The notes: generated by a model from the sequence alone, not told the origin. Counted from the first letter of the stretch, positions 23,570-31,477 are shown. The stretch is 32,150 nt of DNA from an uncultured Collinsella sp. (GCA_900544995.1 UQXC01000018.1:1-32150), one strand, 5' to 3'. Numbers and translations: made by a program.

Positions 23570-23651
23570 CCAGTATTAGGTGGTTTCTTGAACTCGGTAA
23601 GCCTGCGGTAAGATATACGGTTGTTTACGTAACGCGTTGCTGGGAGCCTGC

Positions 23652-24947
23652 ATGCTCGCCTTTTTACAAACCAACACACCCATCGTGATCTTCAATCAGA
23701 TTGTCGTCACGCTGCTCACGGTCTGCTTTCTGTACCAGGTGGTCTTCTTTGTCATTGGCGCTCTTCGTGGCGAGGTCGCGCCTCCCAAGGCCAAAAAACT
23801 TCACCGCTATGCCTTCTTCATTGCTGCGCATAACGAGGAAGCCGTAATTGCCAATCTCGTACGCTCCATCAAGGACCAGGACTATCCGTCCGAGCTTATC
23901 GAGGTCTTTGTCGTTGCCGACGCCTGCACCGACAACACCGCGCAGCTCGCACGCGAGGCCGGTGCCATTGTTTACGAGCGCAATGACCTGGCCCGAAAGG
24001 GCAAGAGCTGGGTCATGGACTTTGGTTTCGATCGCATTCTCAACGAGTATCCCGACACGTTTGAGGGCTACTTTATCTTCGATGCCGATAACGTCATCTC
24101 CCGCGATTACGTCTCCAAGATGAACGATGCCTTTGACCAGGGCTTCCATGTGGTCACGAGCTATCGTAACTCCAAGAATTTTGGCAGCTCGTGGATCTCG
24201 GCAGCTAATGCTACTTGGTACCTGCGCGAGGCGCGCTTTCTCAATAACGCGCGCAACATCTGCAAGACTTCTTGCGCTGTCTCTGGTTCGGGCTACCTCA
24301 TCTCCGCCAGCGTTATCGAGGGCATGCACGGTTGGCAGTTCCATACGCTGACCGAGGATATTCAGTTCACCACGTTCTGCGCCATTCACGGCATTCGCAT
24401 CGGTTATGCGCCTGCGGAGTTCTTTGACGAGCAACCCGTGACGTTCAAGGCATCCTGGAAGCAGCGTATGCGCTGGACCAAGGGCTTCTACCAGGTCTTT
24501 TTTACCTATGGCAAGCATCTTGTCAAATCGACGTTCCGCTATCATCGCTTTGCCGCGTACGACATGTTTATGACCATCGCTCCGGGCATGCTGCTGTCCC
24601 TGATCTCCATGCTCGCCAACGCGACGTTCCTGATCGTGGGCGGTCTTTCGCATGGTTTCTTGGCTACCGAAGTCGAGATGCAGGCGTGCGCCGCTTCGCT
24701 CATTATGACCTTCGCCATGATGTATCAGACGTTCTTTATCCTGGCGCTGCTCACGACTATCTTTGAGTACAAGCACATTCACTGCGCGCAAAAGTGGCGT
24801 CTGGTGACTAACCTGTTTACCTTCCCGATCTTTATGTTCAGCTATATCCCCATCACGGTGGCTGCGCTGTTCCTAAAGGTCGACTGGGTGCCGACGCAGC
24901 ACGCCGTCAACGTCACCCTTGACGAGGTCATGCAAGGCGCCAAATAA
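23652..24947 (+). CDS. Membrane-bound family 2 glycosyltransferase
   Basis: The 431-residue protein has an N-terminal transmembrane helix (about 10-37), a cytoplasmic GT-A domain and three to four C-terminal helices, the layout of processive GT2 enzymes (cellulose/hyaluronan/poly-GlcNAc synthase relatives). Motifs are VVADACTDNT, DAD (144-146), TED (234-236) and QRMRW (271-275), which together bind the sugar nucleotide and the growing glycan. The product could be a surface polysaccharide or glycolipid; substrate is unknown. SD GGGAG (23642-23646) sits five bases before ATG 23652; an in-frame TTG at 23637 lies before that SD. No polysaccharide export genes flank it. It ends at a terminator of the CACAAAGGGGACAG type. 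Confidence 0.88.
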   Translation: MLAFLQTNTPIVIFNQIVVTLLTVCFLYQVVFFVIGALRGEVAPPKAKKLHRYAFFIAAHNEEAVIANLVRSIKDQDYPSELIEVFVVADACTDNTAQLAREAGAIVYERNDLARKGKSWVMDFGFDRILNEYPDTFEGYFIFDADNVISRDYVSKMNDAFDQGFHVVTSYRNSKNFGSSWISAANATWYLREARFLNNARNICKTSCAVSGSGYLISASVIEGMHGWQFHTLTEDIQFTTFCAIHGIRIGYAPAEFFDEQPVTFKASWKQRMRWTKGFYQVFFTYGKHLVKSTFRYHRFAAYDMFMTIAPGMLLSLISMLANATFLIVGGLSHGFLATEVEMQACAASLIMTFAMMYQTFFILALLTTIFEYKHIHCAQKWRLVTNLFTFPIFMFSYIPITVAALFLKVDWVPTQHAVNVTLDEVMQGAK

Positions 24948-24958
24948 TCACCACCATC

Positions 24959-25003
24959 ACCACCACAAAGGGGACAGGCACCTGTGTGGTGGTTTTTGTT
25001 TTT
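24959..25003 (+). terminator. Terminator hairpin carrying the CACAAAGGGGACAG core
   Basis: ACCACCACA (24959-24967) pairs with TGTGGTGGT (24985-24993) around a 17-base loop AAGGGGACAGGCACCTG, followed by TTTTGTTTTT. The core matches, on the opposite strand, the hairpin at 17300-17339. It ends the glycosyltransferase transcript. Confidence 0.8.
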
Positions 25004-25028
25004 GCGATGTAACTCGAGGAGGCGTTCG

Positions 25029-25451
25029 ATGGTCTATATCCCGTTTTGGTTGTTTGCTATTGCTGGCGCCGTTATCGATGCTCGTGATCGGCGGTTCCCG
25101 AATTCGCTTGCCGGCGCGTGTGCGGTGGCGGCGTTAGCGGGTGTTTGGTTCGATCTCGGTTTGAACACAGCGCTTGACCACGCAGGTCTTGCCGTCATCG
25201 TGTATCTTGCTCTCGTGCTGACTGAGTCCTTCTGGCGTCGTCTTCGCCAAACCCCGGGCATCGGCATTGGAGATGCTAAGGCACTTTTCGCGCTTTGCAC
25301 GCTCGACCCTATGGGTGGCATCGTGGCATTTGCCGCTGCGCTCCTGGTTCTTGCCCTCTCCTGCCTCATCACGAAATCGCGCTCTCTGCCATTGCTCCCG
25401 TTTTTGGTGCCGATTTTTGCCATAATCGAGGTCGTGGGCTGCACTTTGTAA
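25029..25451 (+). CDS. Minimal type IV prepilin peptidase (A24 family)
   Basis: The 140-residue protein is almost wholly hydrophobic and carries the two A24 aspartates: Asp17 in VIDARDRRFPN (consensus DxRxRxIPN) and Asp82 in PGIGIGDAKALF (consensus GxGxGDxK). It lacks the N-terminal methylase domain of PilD, like TadV/FlaK-size enzymes, so it should only cleave prepilin or pseudopilin leaders in the membrane. SD GAGGAGG (25016-25022) is six bases before ATG 25029. No pilin, assembly ATPase or secretin gene is in the window, so its substrates lie elsewhere. The next gene starts 31 bp after it. Confidence 0.85.
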   Translation: MVYIPFWLFAIAGAVIDARDRRFPNSLAGACAVAALAGVWFDLGLNTALDHAGLAVIVYLALVLTESFWRRLRQTPGIGIGDAKALFALCTLDPMGGIVAFAAALLVLALSCLITKSRSLPLLPFLVPIFAIIEVVGCTL

Positions 25452-25482
25452 CCGATTGCGCATCCTTCTTAAGGAGCATGCC

Positions 25483-26730
25483 ATGGCAATTAATCAAGAA
25501 ACGGCCGTCATTAAGGCGCGCATGGACCGTATTCCCTCGGCGTTGTCGCCCGAACTTGTCGAGCGCATTTCCGCCGATCGTGCTTCGGGGCATGTCAACC
25601 CGTATCGTTGCAACGACGATCAGGTCATTCGTCGTATTGATCGCGCCGCCGACAAAGGCACGCTTATGCGTCCGGCGTTTATGCGCGATACCGAAAAGAT
25701 ACTTCATCTTCCGGCGTACACCCGTTATGCAGGCAAAACGCAGGTCTTTAGCTTCCGTAGCAATGACGATCTTTCACGCCGCGGTTTGCACGTACAGCTT
25801 GTCTCCCGCATTGCGCGCGATATCGGTCGCGCCCTGGGGCTCAATTGCGATCTGATCGAGGCGATTGGCCTGGGTCACGACTTGGGACACACGCCTTTCG
25901 GCCATGCCGGCGAGCGCTTCCTCAACGATATCTTTCATGAGCGTACGGGGCGTTATTTTTTCCATAACGTGCAGTCGGTCCGCGTGCTCGACGCGTTGTA
26001 TGGCCGCAACGTGTCGCTCCAGACGCTCGACGGCGTGCTATGCCATAACGGCGAGTACGAGCAGCGTGTGTTTGAGCTCTCGGACATGGGCTCCTTTGAC
26101 CAGTTTGACCAGACGGTTGAGGATTGCATTGCCACGGGCTATAGCGCAATTGAGCATCTGCGTCCCATGACGCTCGAAGGCTGCGTGGTCCGCATCTCTG
26201 ATATCCTTGCCTACGTTGGGCGCGATCGCCAAGACGCCATTGCGGCGGGCCTGCTTTCGCCCGACGCTTTTGATGATGGCCGGGGCGGTGCCTACAACAG
26301 TTGGATCCTCACGCATGCCTCCATCGATATCGTTGAGCACAGTTATGGTAAGCCGCGCATCGAGATGAGCGAGGACCTGTTTGTGGAAATTCGCCGAGCC
26401 AAGCACGAGAACTACGAGAAGATCTATAGCAAGGGCGGTATCGAAGGCGATTCCGAGGCGGAGCTGCGCGAGGCATTCGAAAAACTCTACGACCGTTGCC
26501 TGCAGGATATAAACGAAGGCGACGAGTCTTCGTATATCTTTAAGCACCATATTTCGCGCATTGAGCAGCAGCTTTCCTACTACGATCGCACCTACGCTTG
26601 GCAGGACGACAAGGATCAAGCCGTGGTGGATTATATCGCGAGTATGACGGACGGTTATTTCTGCGAGCTGACGAGCAAGCTGTTCCCGGGTCTAAAGTTT
26701 CCGCATCGTACCTATATTAACGAACGGTAG
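25483..26730 (+). CDS. HD-domain dNTP triphosphohydrolase-like protein
   Basis: The 415-residue protein has the dGTPase-type HD domain: LPAYTRYAGKTQVF, His103 in RRGLHVQLVSRIARDIG, GHDLGHTPFGH (His132, Asp133, His136) and a later Asp in VRISDILAYVGRDRQDA, together a metal site that would hydrolyse dNTPs to deoxynucleoside and triphosphate. HNGEYEQRVFEL follows as in Dgt relatives. Biochemical specificity (dGTP or several dNTPs) is not predictable. SD AAGGAG (25471-25476) lies six bases before ATG 25483; an upstream in-frame start at 25456 would precede that SD. rarA follows after 60 bp, linking two DNA-metabolism genes. Confidence 0.82.
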   Translation: MAINQETAVIKARMDRIPSALSPELVERISADRASGHVNPYRCNDDQVIRRIDRAADKGTLMRPAFMRDTEKILHLPAYTRYAGKTQVFSFRSNDDLSRRGLHVQLVSRIARDIGRALGLNCDLIEAIGLGHDLGHTPFGHAGERFLNDIFHERTGRYFFHNVQSVRVLDALYGRNVSLQTLDGVLCHNGEYEQRVFELSDMGSFDQFDQTVEDCIATGYSAIEHLRPMTLEGCVVRISDILAYVGRDRQDAIAAGLLSPDAFDDGRGGAYNSWILTHASIDIVEHSYGKPRIEMSEDLFVEIRRAKHENYEKIYSKGGIEGDSEAELREAFEKLYDRCLQDINEGDESSYIFKHHISRIEQQLSYYDRTYAWQDDKDQAVVDYIASMTDGYFCELTSKLFPGLKFPHRTYINER

Positions 26731-26790
26731 TTCGTATCATTTCGGTATACTGTTGGTCAACAACGATTTTGATTGATGTACAGGATGGCT

Positions 26791-28140
26791 ATGGACGACC
26801 TTTTTTCTGCTTCGACGCGCGAGCGTTCCTTTCAGAATGCGCCGCTTGCGGTGCGCATACGCCCCAATTCGCTCGACGAGTTTGTGGGCCAGCAAAAGGC
26901 CGTCGGTAAGGGCTCATGGTTGCGTGCTGCGATCGAGCACGATGTGCTTTCGAGCGTGATACTGTACGGGCCGGCCGGTACGGGCAAGACGACGCTGGCC
27001 CACATTATTGCCAACCATACCAAGAGTGAGTTTGTCGAGGTCAGCGCCGTCACGGGTACCGTGAAGGACCTGCGTCGCGTGATTGATGAGGCCAAGACGC
27101 GCCTGAATACGTACGACCGTCGCACCATTCTATTCATCGATGAGATTCACCGCTTCTCTAAGTCGCAGCAGGATGCCCTGCTGCATGCAGTTGAGAACCG
27201 TACCGTCATTATGATTGGCGCTACGACGGAGAATCCGTACTTCGAGGTAAACTCGGCGCTGCTCTCACGTGGTCGAGTCGTGGAGCTTGAGCATTTAAAG
27301 GACGAGGATATCGCCATGCTTATCGAGCGTGCGCTCGAGGCACCGCAGGGCTTGAACGGTAAGTTCTCGGCCGATGAGGATACGGTCAAGACCATCTGCA
27401 CGCTGGCAGCGGGTGACGCTCGCTCGGCGCTCACGACGCTCGAGCTTGCGAGCGAGATTGCCGTCACGCGTCCCGATACCGAGGGAACGCCAGCGCCCGC
27501 GGCGGGGGAGCGCTATCCCATCACCGTGGATGACGTGAAGATCGCCAACCCGCGTCGCGGCTTTACGTATGACAAAAACGGCGACATGCACTACGACATC
27601 ATCAGTGCGTTTATTAAGTCTATGCGCGGTAGTGACCCCGATGCCACGATCTATTGGCTCGCGCGCATGATCGATGCTGGGGAGGATCCTAAGTTTATCG
27701 CTCGCCGTATTATGATTCACGCTTCTGAGGATGTTGGCAACGCCGACCCGCAGGCGCTTTTGGTGGCGCATGCCGCGTTTAAGTCTGCCGAGGTCATTGG
27801 CTATCCCGAGTGCCGCATTAACCTTGCTCAGGCTGCACTCTATGTGTGCTTGGCGCCTAAGTCAAACGCATGTGAGGCCTCGATTGACGCGGCGTTGGCC
27901 GATATTCATAGCAGCGGTTTACGTGAGGTGCCGAGTTATTTGCGCGATCGTCATCGCCCGGGCAGCGATGAATACGGTGTGTATAAGTATCCGCACGATT
28001 ATCCCGAAGGCTGGGTCGATCAGCGCTATTTGCCCGAAGGCTTGGAACGCGGTGCATTTTGGCAGCCTGCCGGCCGCGGTTGGGAAGAATGGCGCGTAGA
28101 GCAAAGTGAACGCGACCGCAGCGGGAATGCACCGAAGTAG
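26791..28140 (+). CDS. rarA: Replication-associated recombination protein RarA (MgsA)
   Basis: RarA is an AAA+ ATPase related to clamp loaders that acts at stalled replication forks. The 449-residue protein begins MDDLFSAS and has RIRPNSLDEFVGQ, Walker A GPAGTGKT (60-67), Walker B ILFIDEIHRFSKSQQD (DE 117-118), sensor GATTENPYFEVNSALLSR, and the C-terminal oligomerisation part (RRIMIHASEDVGNADPQAL). Four in-frame starts exist (TTG 26773, ATG 26776, 26785, 26791); 26791 is chosen because AGGA (26782-26785) is at the right distance and MDDLF is a common RarA start. The sequence CGGTATACT, with a good -10, lies at 26743-26751. No terminator is evident after it. Confidence 0.93.
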   Translation: MDDLFSASTRERSFQNAPLAVRIRPNSLDEFVGQQKAVGKGSWLRAAIEHDVLSSVILYGPAGTGKTTLAHIIANHTKSEFVEVSAVTGTVKDLRRVIDEAKTRLNTYDRRTILFIDEIHRFSKSQQDALLHAVENRTVIMIGATTENPYFEVNSALLSRGRVVELEHLKDEDIAMLIERALEAPQGLNGKFSADEDTVKTICTLAAGDARSALTTLELASEIAVTRPDTEGTPAPAAGERYPITVDDVKIANPRRGFTYDKNGDMHYDIISAFIKSMRGSDPDATIYWLARMIDAGEDPKFIARRIMIHASEDVGNADPQALLVAHAAFKSAEVIGYPECRINLAQAALYVCLAPKSNACEASIDAALADIHSSGLREVPSYLRDRHRPGSDEYGVYKYPHDYPEGWVDQRYLPEGLERGAFWQPAGRGWEEWRVEQSERDRSGNAPK

Positions 28141-28174
28141 CTGCTGATAATTTTGTCCCACGTTGCTGCTCATG

Positions 28175-28199
28175 GCATGTTCGGTCCCCTTTGGGGTAC
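28175..28199 (+). promoter_or_regulatory. Candidate sigma-B-type promoter of the DUF948-rsbW-sigB operon
   Basis: GCAT (28175-28178), 15 bases, then GGGTAC (28194-28199) followed by C fits the Streptomyces sigma-B consensus GNNT-N14-16-GGGTAC(C/T). It ends 41 bp before the first start codon of an operon that encodes a SigB-type factor, as expected for autoregulation. The -35 part is weakly defined, so the match could be chance. Confidence 0.5.
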
Positions 28200-28240
28200 C
28201 ATGGAAACCGTCTGTATATCGATTCCTTTGGGAGGCTTGT

Positions 28241-28831
28241 ATGAGTCCCATTCAAATCGCCCTGCTGCTGCTCGCTGTTGCCGGCGTGTGGGCCATCGTT
28301 GAGCTCGCGCTTACCCTGCGCAAGACCCGCACCGTTGTCGACTCGCTCGATAAGACCGTTAACGACCTCAACAACACCATCGCCGAGGCTCAGCCTGTGG
28401 TGGCAAAGCTCGATGGCGCTGTCGATGAGCTTACGCCGGCGCTTGCCCAGATGGAGCCGCTGCTTAAGTCGAGCAAGACGGCAGTTGATGCCCTTACCTC
28501 CAATCTCGTAGAGGTCGAAGCCGTGGTTCGCGACATTTCTGAGGTCACCGGTAGCATGGCCGAGGCCAGCAATGCTGTGTCGAGCGTGACTGATTCTGCG
28601 GCAGGTGCCGTGCAGAAACTCTTTAACAAGGTGAAGGCTCCCGCGGCCGACGCTGAGTGCAAGCTTTCCGCTGCCGAAGAAGCCGAGCAGCCGACCGAGC
28701 GTGTCCTGATTGGCGAAGCCGGGGACGATGTCGCTGCTGGTGACAATGATGCACAGAAGCCTGCTGCTAAAGCAGCTCAGTATTACACCTATACGCCCGC
28801 CGAGACCTCTGAGGAGTCCTGCGATGAGTAG
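28241..28831 (+). CDS. DUF948 membrane-anchored coiled-coil protein
   Basis: The 196-residue protein has one N-terminal transmembrane helix (about 4-24, IQIALLLLAVAGVWAIVELAL), then a long amphipathic segment with hydroxyl, Leu, Val and Asp spacing typical of DUF948 (VVDSLDKTVNDLNNTIAEAQPVVAKLDGAVDEL), and an acidic, Ala-rich tail ending SEESCDE. B. subtilis YtxG, a DUF948 member, is a general-stress protein; the function is unknown. GGGAGG (28230-28235) lies five bases before ATG 28241. Its last codons overlap the next gene by eight bases (ATGAGTAG). Heading the sigma-B operon suggests a membrane stress or envelope role. Confidence 0.82.
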   Translation: MSPIQIALLLLAVAGVWAIVELALTLRKTRTVVDSLDKTVNDLNNTIAEAQPVVAKLDGAVDELTPALAQMEPLLKSSKTAVDALTSNLVEVEAVVRDISEVTGSMAEASNAVSSVTDSAAGAVQKLFNKVKAPAADAECKLSAAEEAEQPTERVLIGEAGDDVAAGDNDAQKPAAKAAQYYTYTPAETSEESCDE

Positions 28832-29201
28832 CGAAGCAACCTGCCCTATCACGCTGACCGTTGCCGGTGACCCGCGTCTCGCTCGCCTTGTGCGCATGAC
28901 GGCAGCCAACGTTGGTGCCCTGTGCTCTATGTCTGTCGATCGCATCGAGGACATCCGCATGGCTGCCGAGGAGGCTTTCATCTTTGGTTGCACCGCGGTC
29001 GACTGCGACGACATCACCATCAAATTCGATGTCGATGAGACCCACGTTGGCATGACTATTACCTTTGGTGACCAGGCTACGGTCGATGAAGACGACCAGG
29101 CTGCGGTGTATGCCGAGCTCATCCTCGCGAGCGTGTGCGACTCCTACGAAAAGACTGCGGCGCCCCTGACGCTTTCCCTCGACCTCAAGGCGGATATCTA
29201 A
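28824..29201 (+). CDS. RsbW-like protein with degenerate ATPase motifs (putative anti-sigma factor)
   Basis: The 125-residue protein aligns by eye with the RsbW/SpoIIAB fold (DPRLARLVRMTAANVGALCSMS...VDRIEDIRMAAEEAFIFGCTA...), and sits directly before the sigma gene as RsbW does in Firmicutes and actinobacteria. Yet the GHKL N-box EAxxNA reads EAFIFG: the ATP/Mg-binding Asn is Phe54. The glycine-rich G1 box (DxGxG) is absent; the region reads TITFGDQATVDEDDQ. ATP-dependent phosphorylation of an RsbV partner thus looks unlikely, and no rsbV gene is here. The ATG at 28824 has GAGGAG (28811-28816) seven bases upstream and overlaps the previous stop. An anti-sigma role is inferred from context. 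Confidence 0.72.
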   Translation: MSSEATCPITLTVAGDPRLARLVRMTAANVGALCSMSVDRIEDIRMAAEEAFIFGCTAVDCDDITIKFDVDETHVGMTITFGDQATVDEDDQAAVYAELILASVCDSYEKTAAPLTLSLDLKADI

Positions 29202-29202
29202 T

Positions 29203-29994
29203 ATGACCGAACGTTCCCGGAGCGGCAAGACCGCTTGGGACAAGGAGAAAACCCGCGAGCTGTTTCGTCGCTACAAAGAGACCGGTGATCCGGACGCCCG
29301 CGAGCAGCTCGTCATGTCCCATATGAATCTGGTAAGGTTTCTTGCCAATAAATTTAAGAATCGCGGCGAGCCGCTCGACGACCTCATGCAGGTCGGCTAT
29401 CTGGGTTTGCTCAAGGCTATCGACCGCTTTGACCCCGAGCGCGGGCTCGAGTTCACGACGTTTGCAACACCCACTATCCTGGGCGAGATCAAACGCCATT
29501 TCCGCGACAAGGGCTGGAGCGTGCGCGTACCGCGTCGTCTGCAGGAGCTCTCGGCCAAGGTCAACCAAGCTACTGACAAACTTACCAACGAGCTGCAGCG
29601 ATCGCCCAAGGTTGAGGAGATCGCTGAGTATCTAGATGTGACTGTCGATGAGGTCCTCGAGGCTATGGAATCGTCTTCGGCCTATACCTCGGTGCCCATC
29701 GAGGCTCCTGGTGCGTCCGATTCCGACGATGCCCCCTCGATTCTCGACCGTTACGCCGACGACGACAACGAGCTCGACTTTACCGATGACCGTCTAGTGA
29801 TCGAGGAAGCCATCCGTGATTTCTCGCCGCGCGAGCGCGAGGTGATCGAGCTGCGCTTTGTGAAGGGCATGACCCAGATCGAGATCGCCAAGAAGCTTGG
29901 TATTTCTCAGGTGCAGGTTTCGCGTCTGCTGCGCCGCACGCTTAAGAAGATTCAGGACAAGATCGACCCCGACGGAGTGATGATTCGTTCATGA
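29203..29994 (+). CDS. sigB: SigB/SigF-family RNA polymerase sigma factor
   Basis: The 263-residue protein is a group 3 sigma-70 factor with region 2 (about 20-115: LVMSHMNLVRFLANKF, DDLMQVGYLGLLKAIDRFDPERGLEFTTFATPTILGEIKRHFRDKGW), region 3 (about 115-175: VPRRLQELSAKVNQATDKLTNEL) and region 4 (about 205-255: FSPREREVIELRFVKGMTQIEIAKKLGISQVQVSRLLRRTLKKI). The VRVPRRLQEL motif is typical of SigB/SigF/SigG. It probably drives a general stress or stationary-phase regulon. It starts one base after the RsbW-like stop and its stop overlaps the next ATG (ATGA), so all four genes are coupled. Confidence 0.93.
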   Translation: MTERSRSGKTAWDKEKTRELFRRYKETGDPDAREQLVMSHMNLVRFLANKFKNRGEPLDDLMQVGYLGLLKAIDRFDPERGLEFTTFATPTILGEIKRHFRDKGWSVRVPRRLQELSAKVNQATDKLTNELQRSPKVEEIAEYLDVTVDEVLEAMESSSAYTSVPIEAPGASDSDDAPSILDRYADDDNELDFTDDRLVIEEAIRDFSPREREVIELRFVKGMTQIEIAKKLGISQVQVSRLLRRTLKKIQDKIDPDGVMIRS

Positions 29995-31397
29995 GTGAGC
30001 ACCCCCAACAAACCGATCGCGTGCTGCGCGACACCCGCATTCTGACGCTGCGCATTTGGGCTGTTGTCGGCTGCATTGTTATTGCTGCTGTCATCTTTAA
30101 CCTTATGGGCATCCTGGCACCGGTTATCGAGTTTCTCGCTGTTGGTTCCATCATTGCCTTTGTGATGTCCCCGATCACCAACTGGCTCGAGCACCATGGC
30201 GTGAATCGCGGCATCGGTTCGCTTATCGCGCTTATTGTTGTTGCCGTGCTCGTCGGTGTCGTTTGCATCTTGTCGCCGATTCTCTTTGGCCAGATCATGG
30301 AAGTCCTGAGCCGCCTGCCCGAGCAGCTTCGTGTTGCTGGTGGCGATCTCAACGAGATGATCTCGCATGCCAAAACGCTCAACAACACGCCGCTCAAGGA
30401 GTATTTGGACGATAATCTTTCGTCGCTTGTTACCGTGGCATCGAAGTACGTGTCTCAGATCGCTGCCGAGCTTGGCCGCGGTGTGTTCCCGCTCATCACC
30501 AATACGGCCTCGCAGTTGTTCGTGATCTTCCTTGGTCTGGTGCTTGCGTACTGGATGGCCTGCGACTACCCTCGCATGCACCACGAGATTTGCACCATCA
30601 TCGGTCAGGAGAAGGAGACCTCGTACCGCTTTATGGTCGCCATCCTTTCTCGCTCTGTCGGCGGCTACATGCGCGGTATGGTCGTGACGTCCATCTGTGG
30701 TGGTTTCCTCGCCTTTATCGGTTTTATGATCATCGGCCATCCGTATGCGGCGCTCATGGCTATCTTTACCGGCATCATGCATTTGGTTCCAGTCGTCGGT
30801 CCTTGGGTGAGCGCAGCAATCGCCACAGTGCTCGGTTTCATGTTCAGCCCCATGTTGGCGTTATGGACGCTCGTCGTGACGATGGTCGCGCAAAACGTCA
30901 CCGATAACGTGATTTCGCCTAAGGTCATGCAGAGCTTGGTGCAGGTGCATCCCATCATGAGCCTCACGGCGCTCGTTATTGGCTCGGCACTCATGGGCCC
31001 CATCGGTATGATTATTGCCATCCCGCTTTGTGCGGCCCTCAAGGGTATCTTCGTGTACTACTTCGAGAATGAGACCGGCCGACAGCTTGTGGCCTATGAC
31101 GGTGCCGTGTTTAAGGGCACGCCGTACCGCGATGGCGATGGCAACCCGGTCGCCGCCTACGACGCGCTCGGCGACGACACCTTCATCTACGAGTCTGAGC
31201 TTATCGGTAACGAGACTGCGCCCGAGGCCAAGGCCATGCCCAAGCCCGAGCTCGATAATCCCTGGATCAAGCTCTCTGGTCTGCAGCCCGATGCGACGGG
31301 CTTCTTCAAGAACCCCTTCGCTAAGGATGACGATTCCAACACGGATGACGACAACAAAACCGGCATCGACGGCTCCATGGACGATGATGACAACTAG
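29991..31397 (+). CDS. AI-2E family transporter (PerM/TqsA-like permease)
   Basis: The 468-residue protein has about eight hydrophobic helices and the family signature in its second half: VVTSICGGFLAFIGFMIIGHPYAALMAIFTGIMHLVPVVGPWVSAAIATVLGF and QNVTDNVISPKVMQ. Members include TqsA, linked to AI-2 export, and others with ion antiport roles, so substrate is open. A hydrophilic C-terminal tail of about 100 residues ends in an Asp-rich run (SNTDDDNKTGIDGSMDDDDN), unlike typical members. The ATG overlaps the sigB stop by four bases. Co-expression with SigB suggests a stress function; it is the last gene before a strong terminator. Confidence 0.9.
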   Translation: MSEHPQQTDRVLRDTRILTLRIWAVVGCIVIAAVIFNLMGILAPVIEFLAVGSIIAFVMSPITNWLEHHGVNRGIGSLIALIVVAVLVGVVCILSPILFGQIMEVLSRLPEQLRVAGGDLNEMISHAKTLNNTPLKEYLDDNLSSLVTVASKYVSQIAAELGRGVFPLITNTASQLFVIFLGLVLAYWMACDYPRMHHEICTIIGQEKETSYRFMVAILSRSVGGYMRGMVVTSICGGFLAFIGFMIIGHPYAALMAIFTGIMHLVPVVGPWVSAAIATVLGFMFSPMLALWTLVVTMVAQNVTDNVISPKVMQSLVQVHPIMSLTALVIGSALMGPIGMIIAIPLCAALKGIFVYYFENETGRQLVAYDGAVFKGTPYRDGDGNPVAAYDALGDDTFIYESELIGNETAPEAKAMPKPELDNPWIKLSGLQPDATGFFKNPFAKDDDSNTDDDNKTGIDGSMDDDDN

Positions 31398-31447
31398 CGG
31401 GGTAATTCGGATTAATATTCATACGCGCTAACATGCAATTTCGCTGA

Positions 31448-31477
31448 AGGGCCGGCATTGTGCCGGCCCTCTTTTTT
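31448..31477 (+). terminator. Intrinsic terminator after the sigma-B operon
   Basis: A 9-bp stem (31448-31456 with 31462-31470, arm AGGGCCGGC), 5-base loop ATTGT and CTTTTTT end the four-gene operon. Confidence 0.9.

Noticed and set aside
24949..24966. CACCACCATCACCACCAC, identical to a common hexahistidine-tag coding sequence
   Set aside because: It lies after the glycosyltransferase stop (24945-24947) and out of its frame, and its 3' part forms the arm of a terminator hairpin. It is natural low-complexity sequence and not a vector trace.
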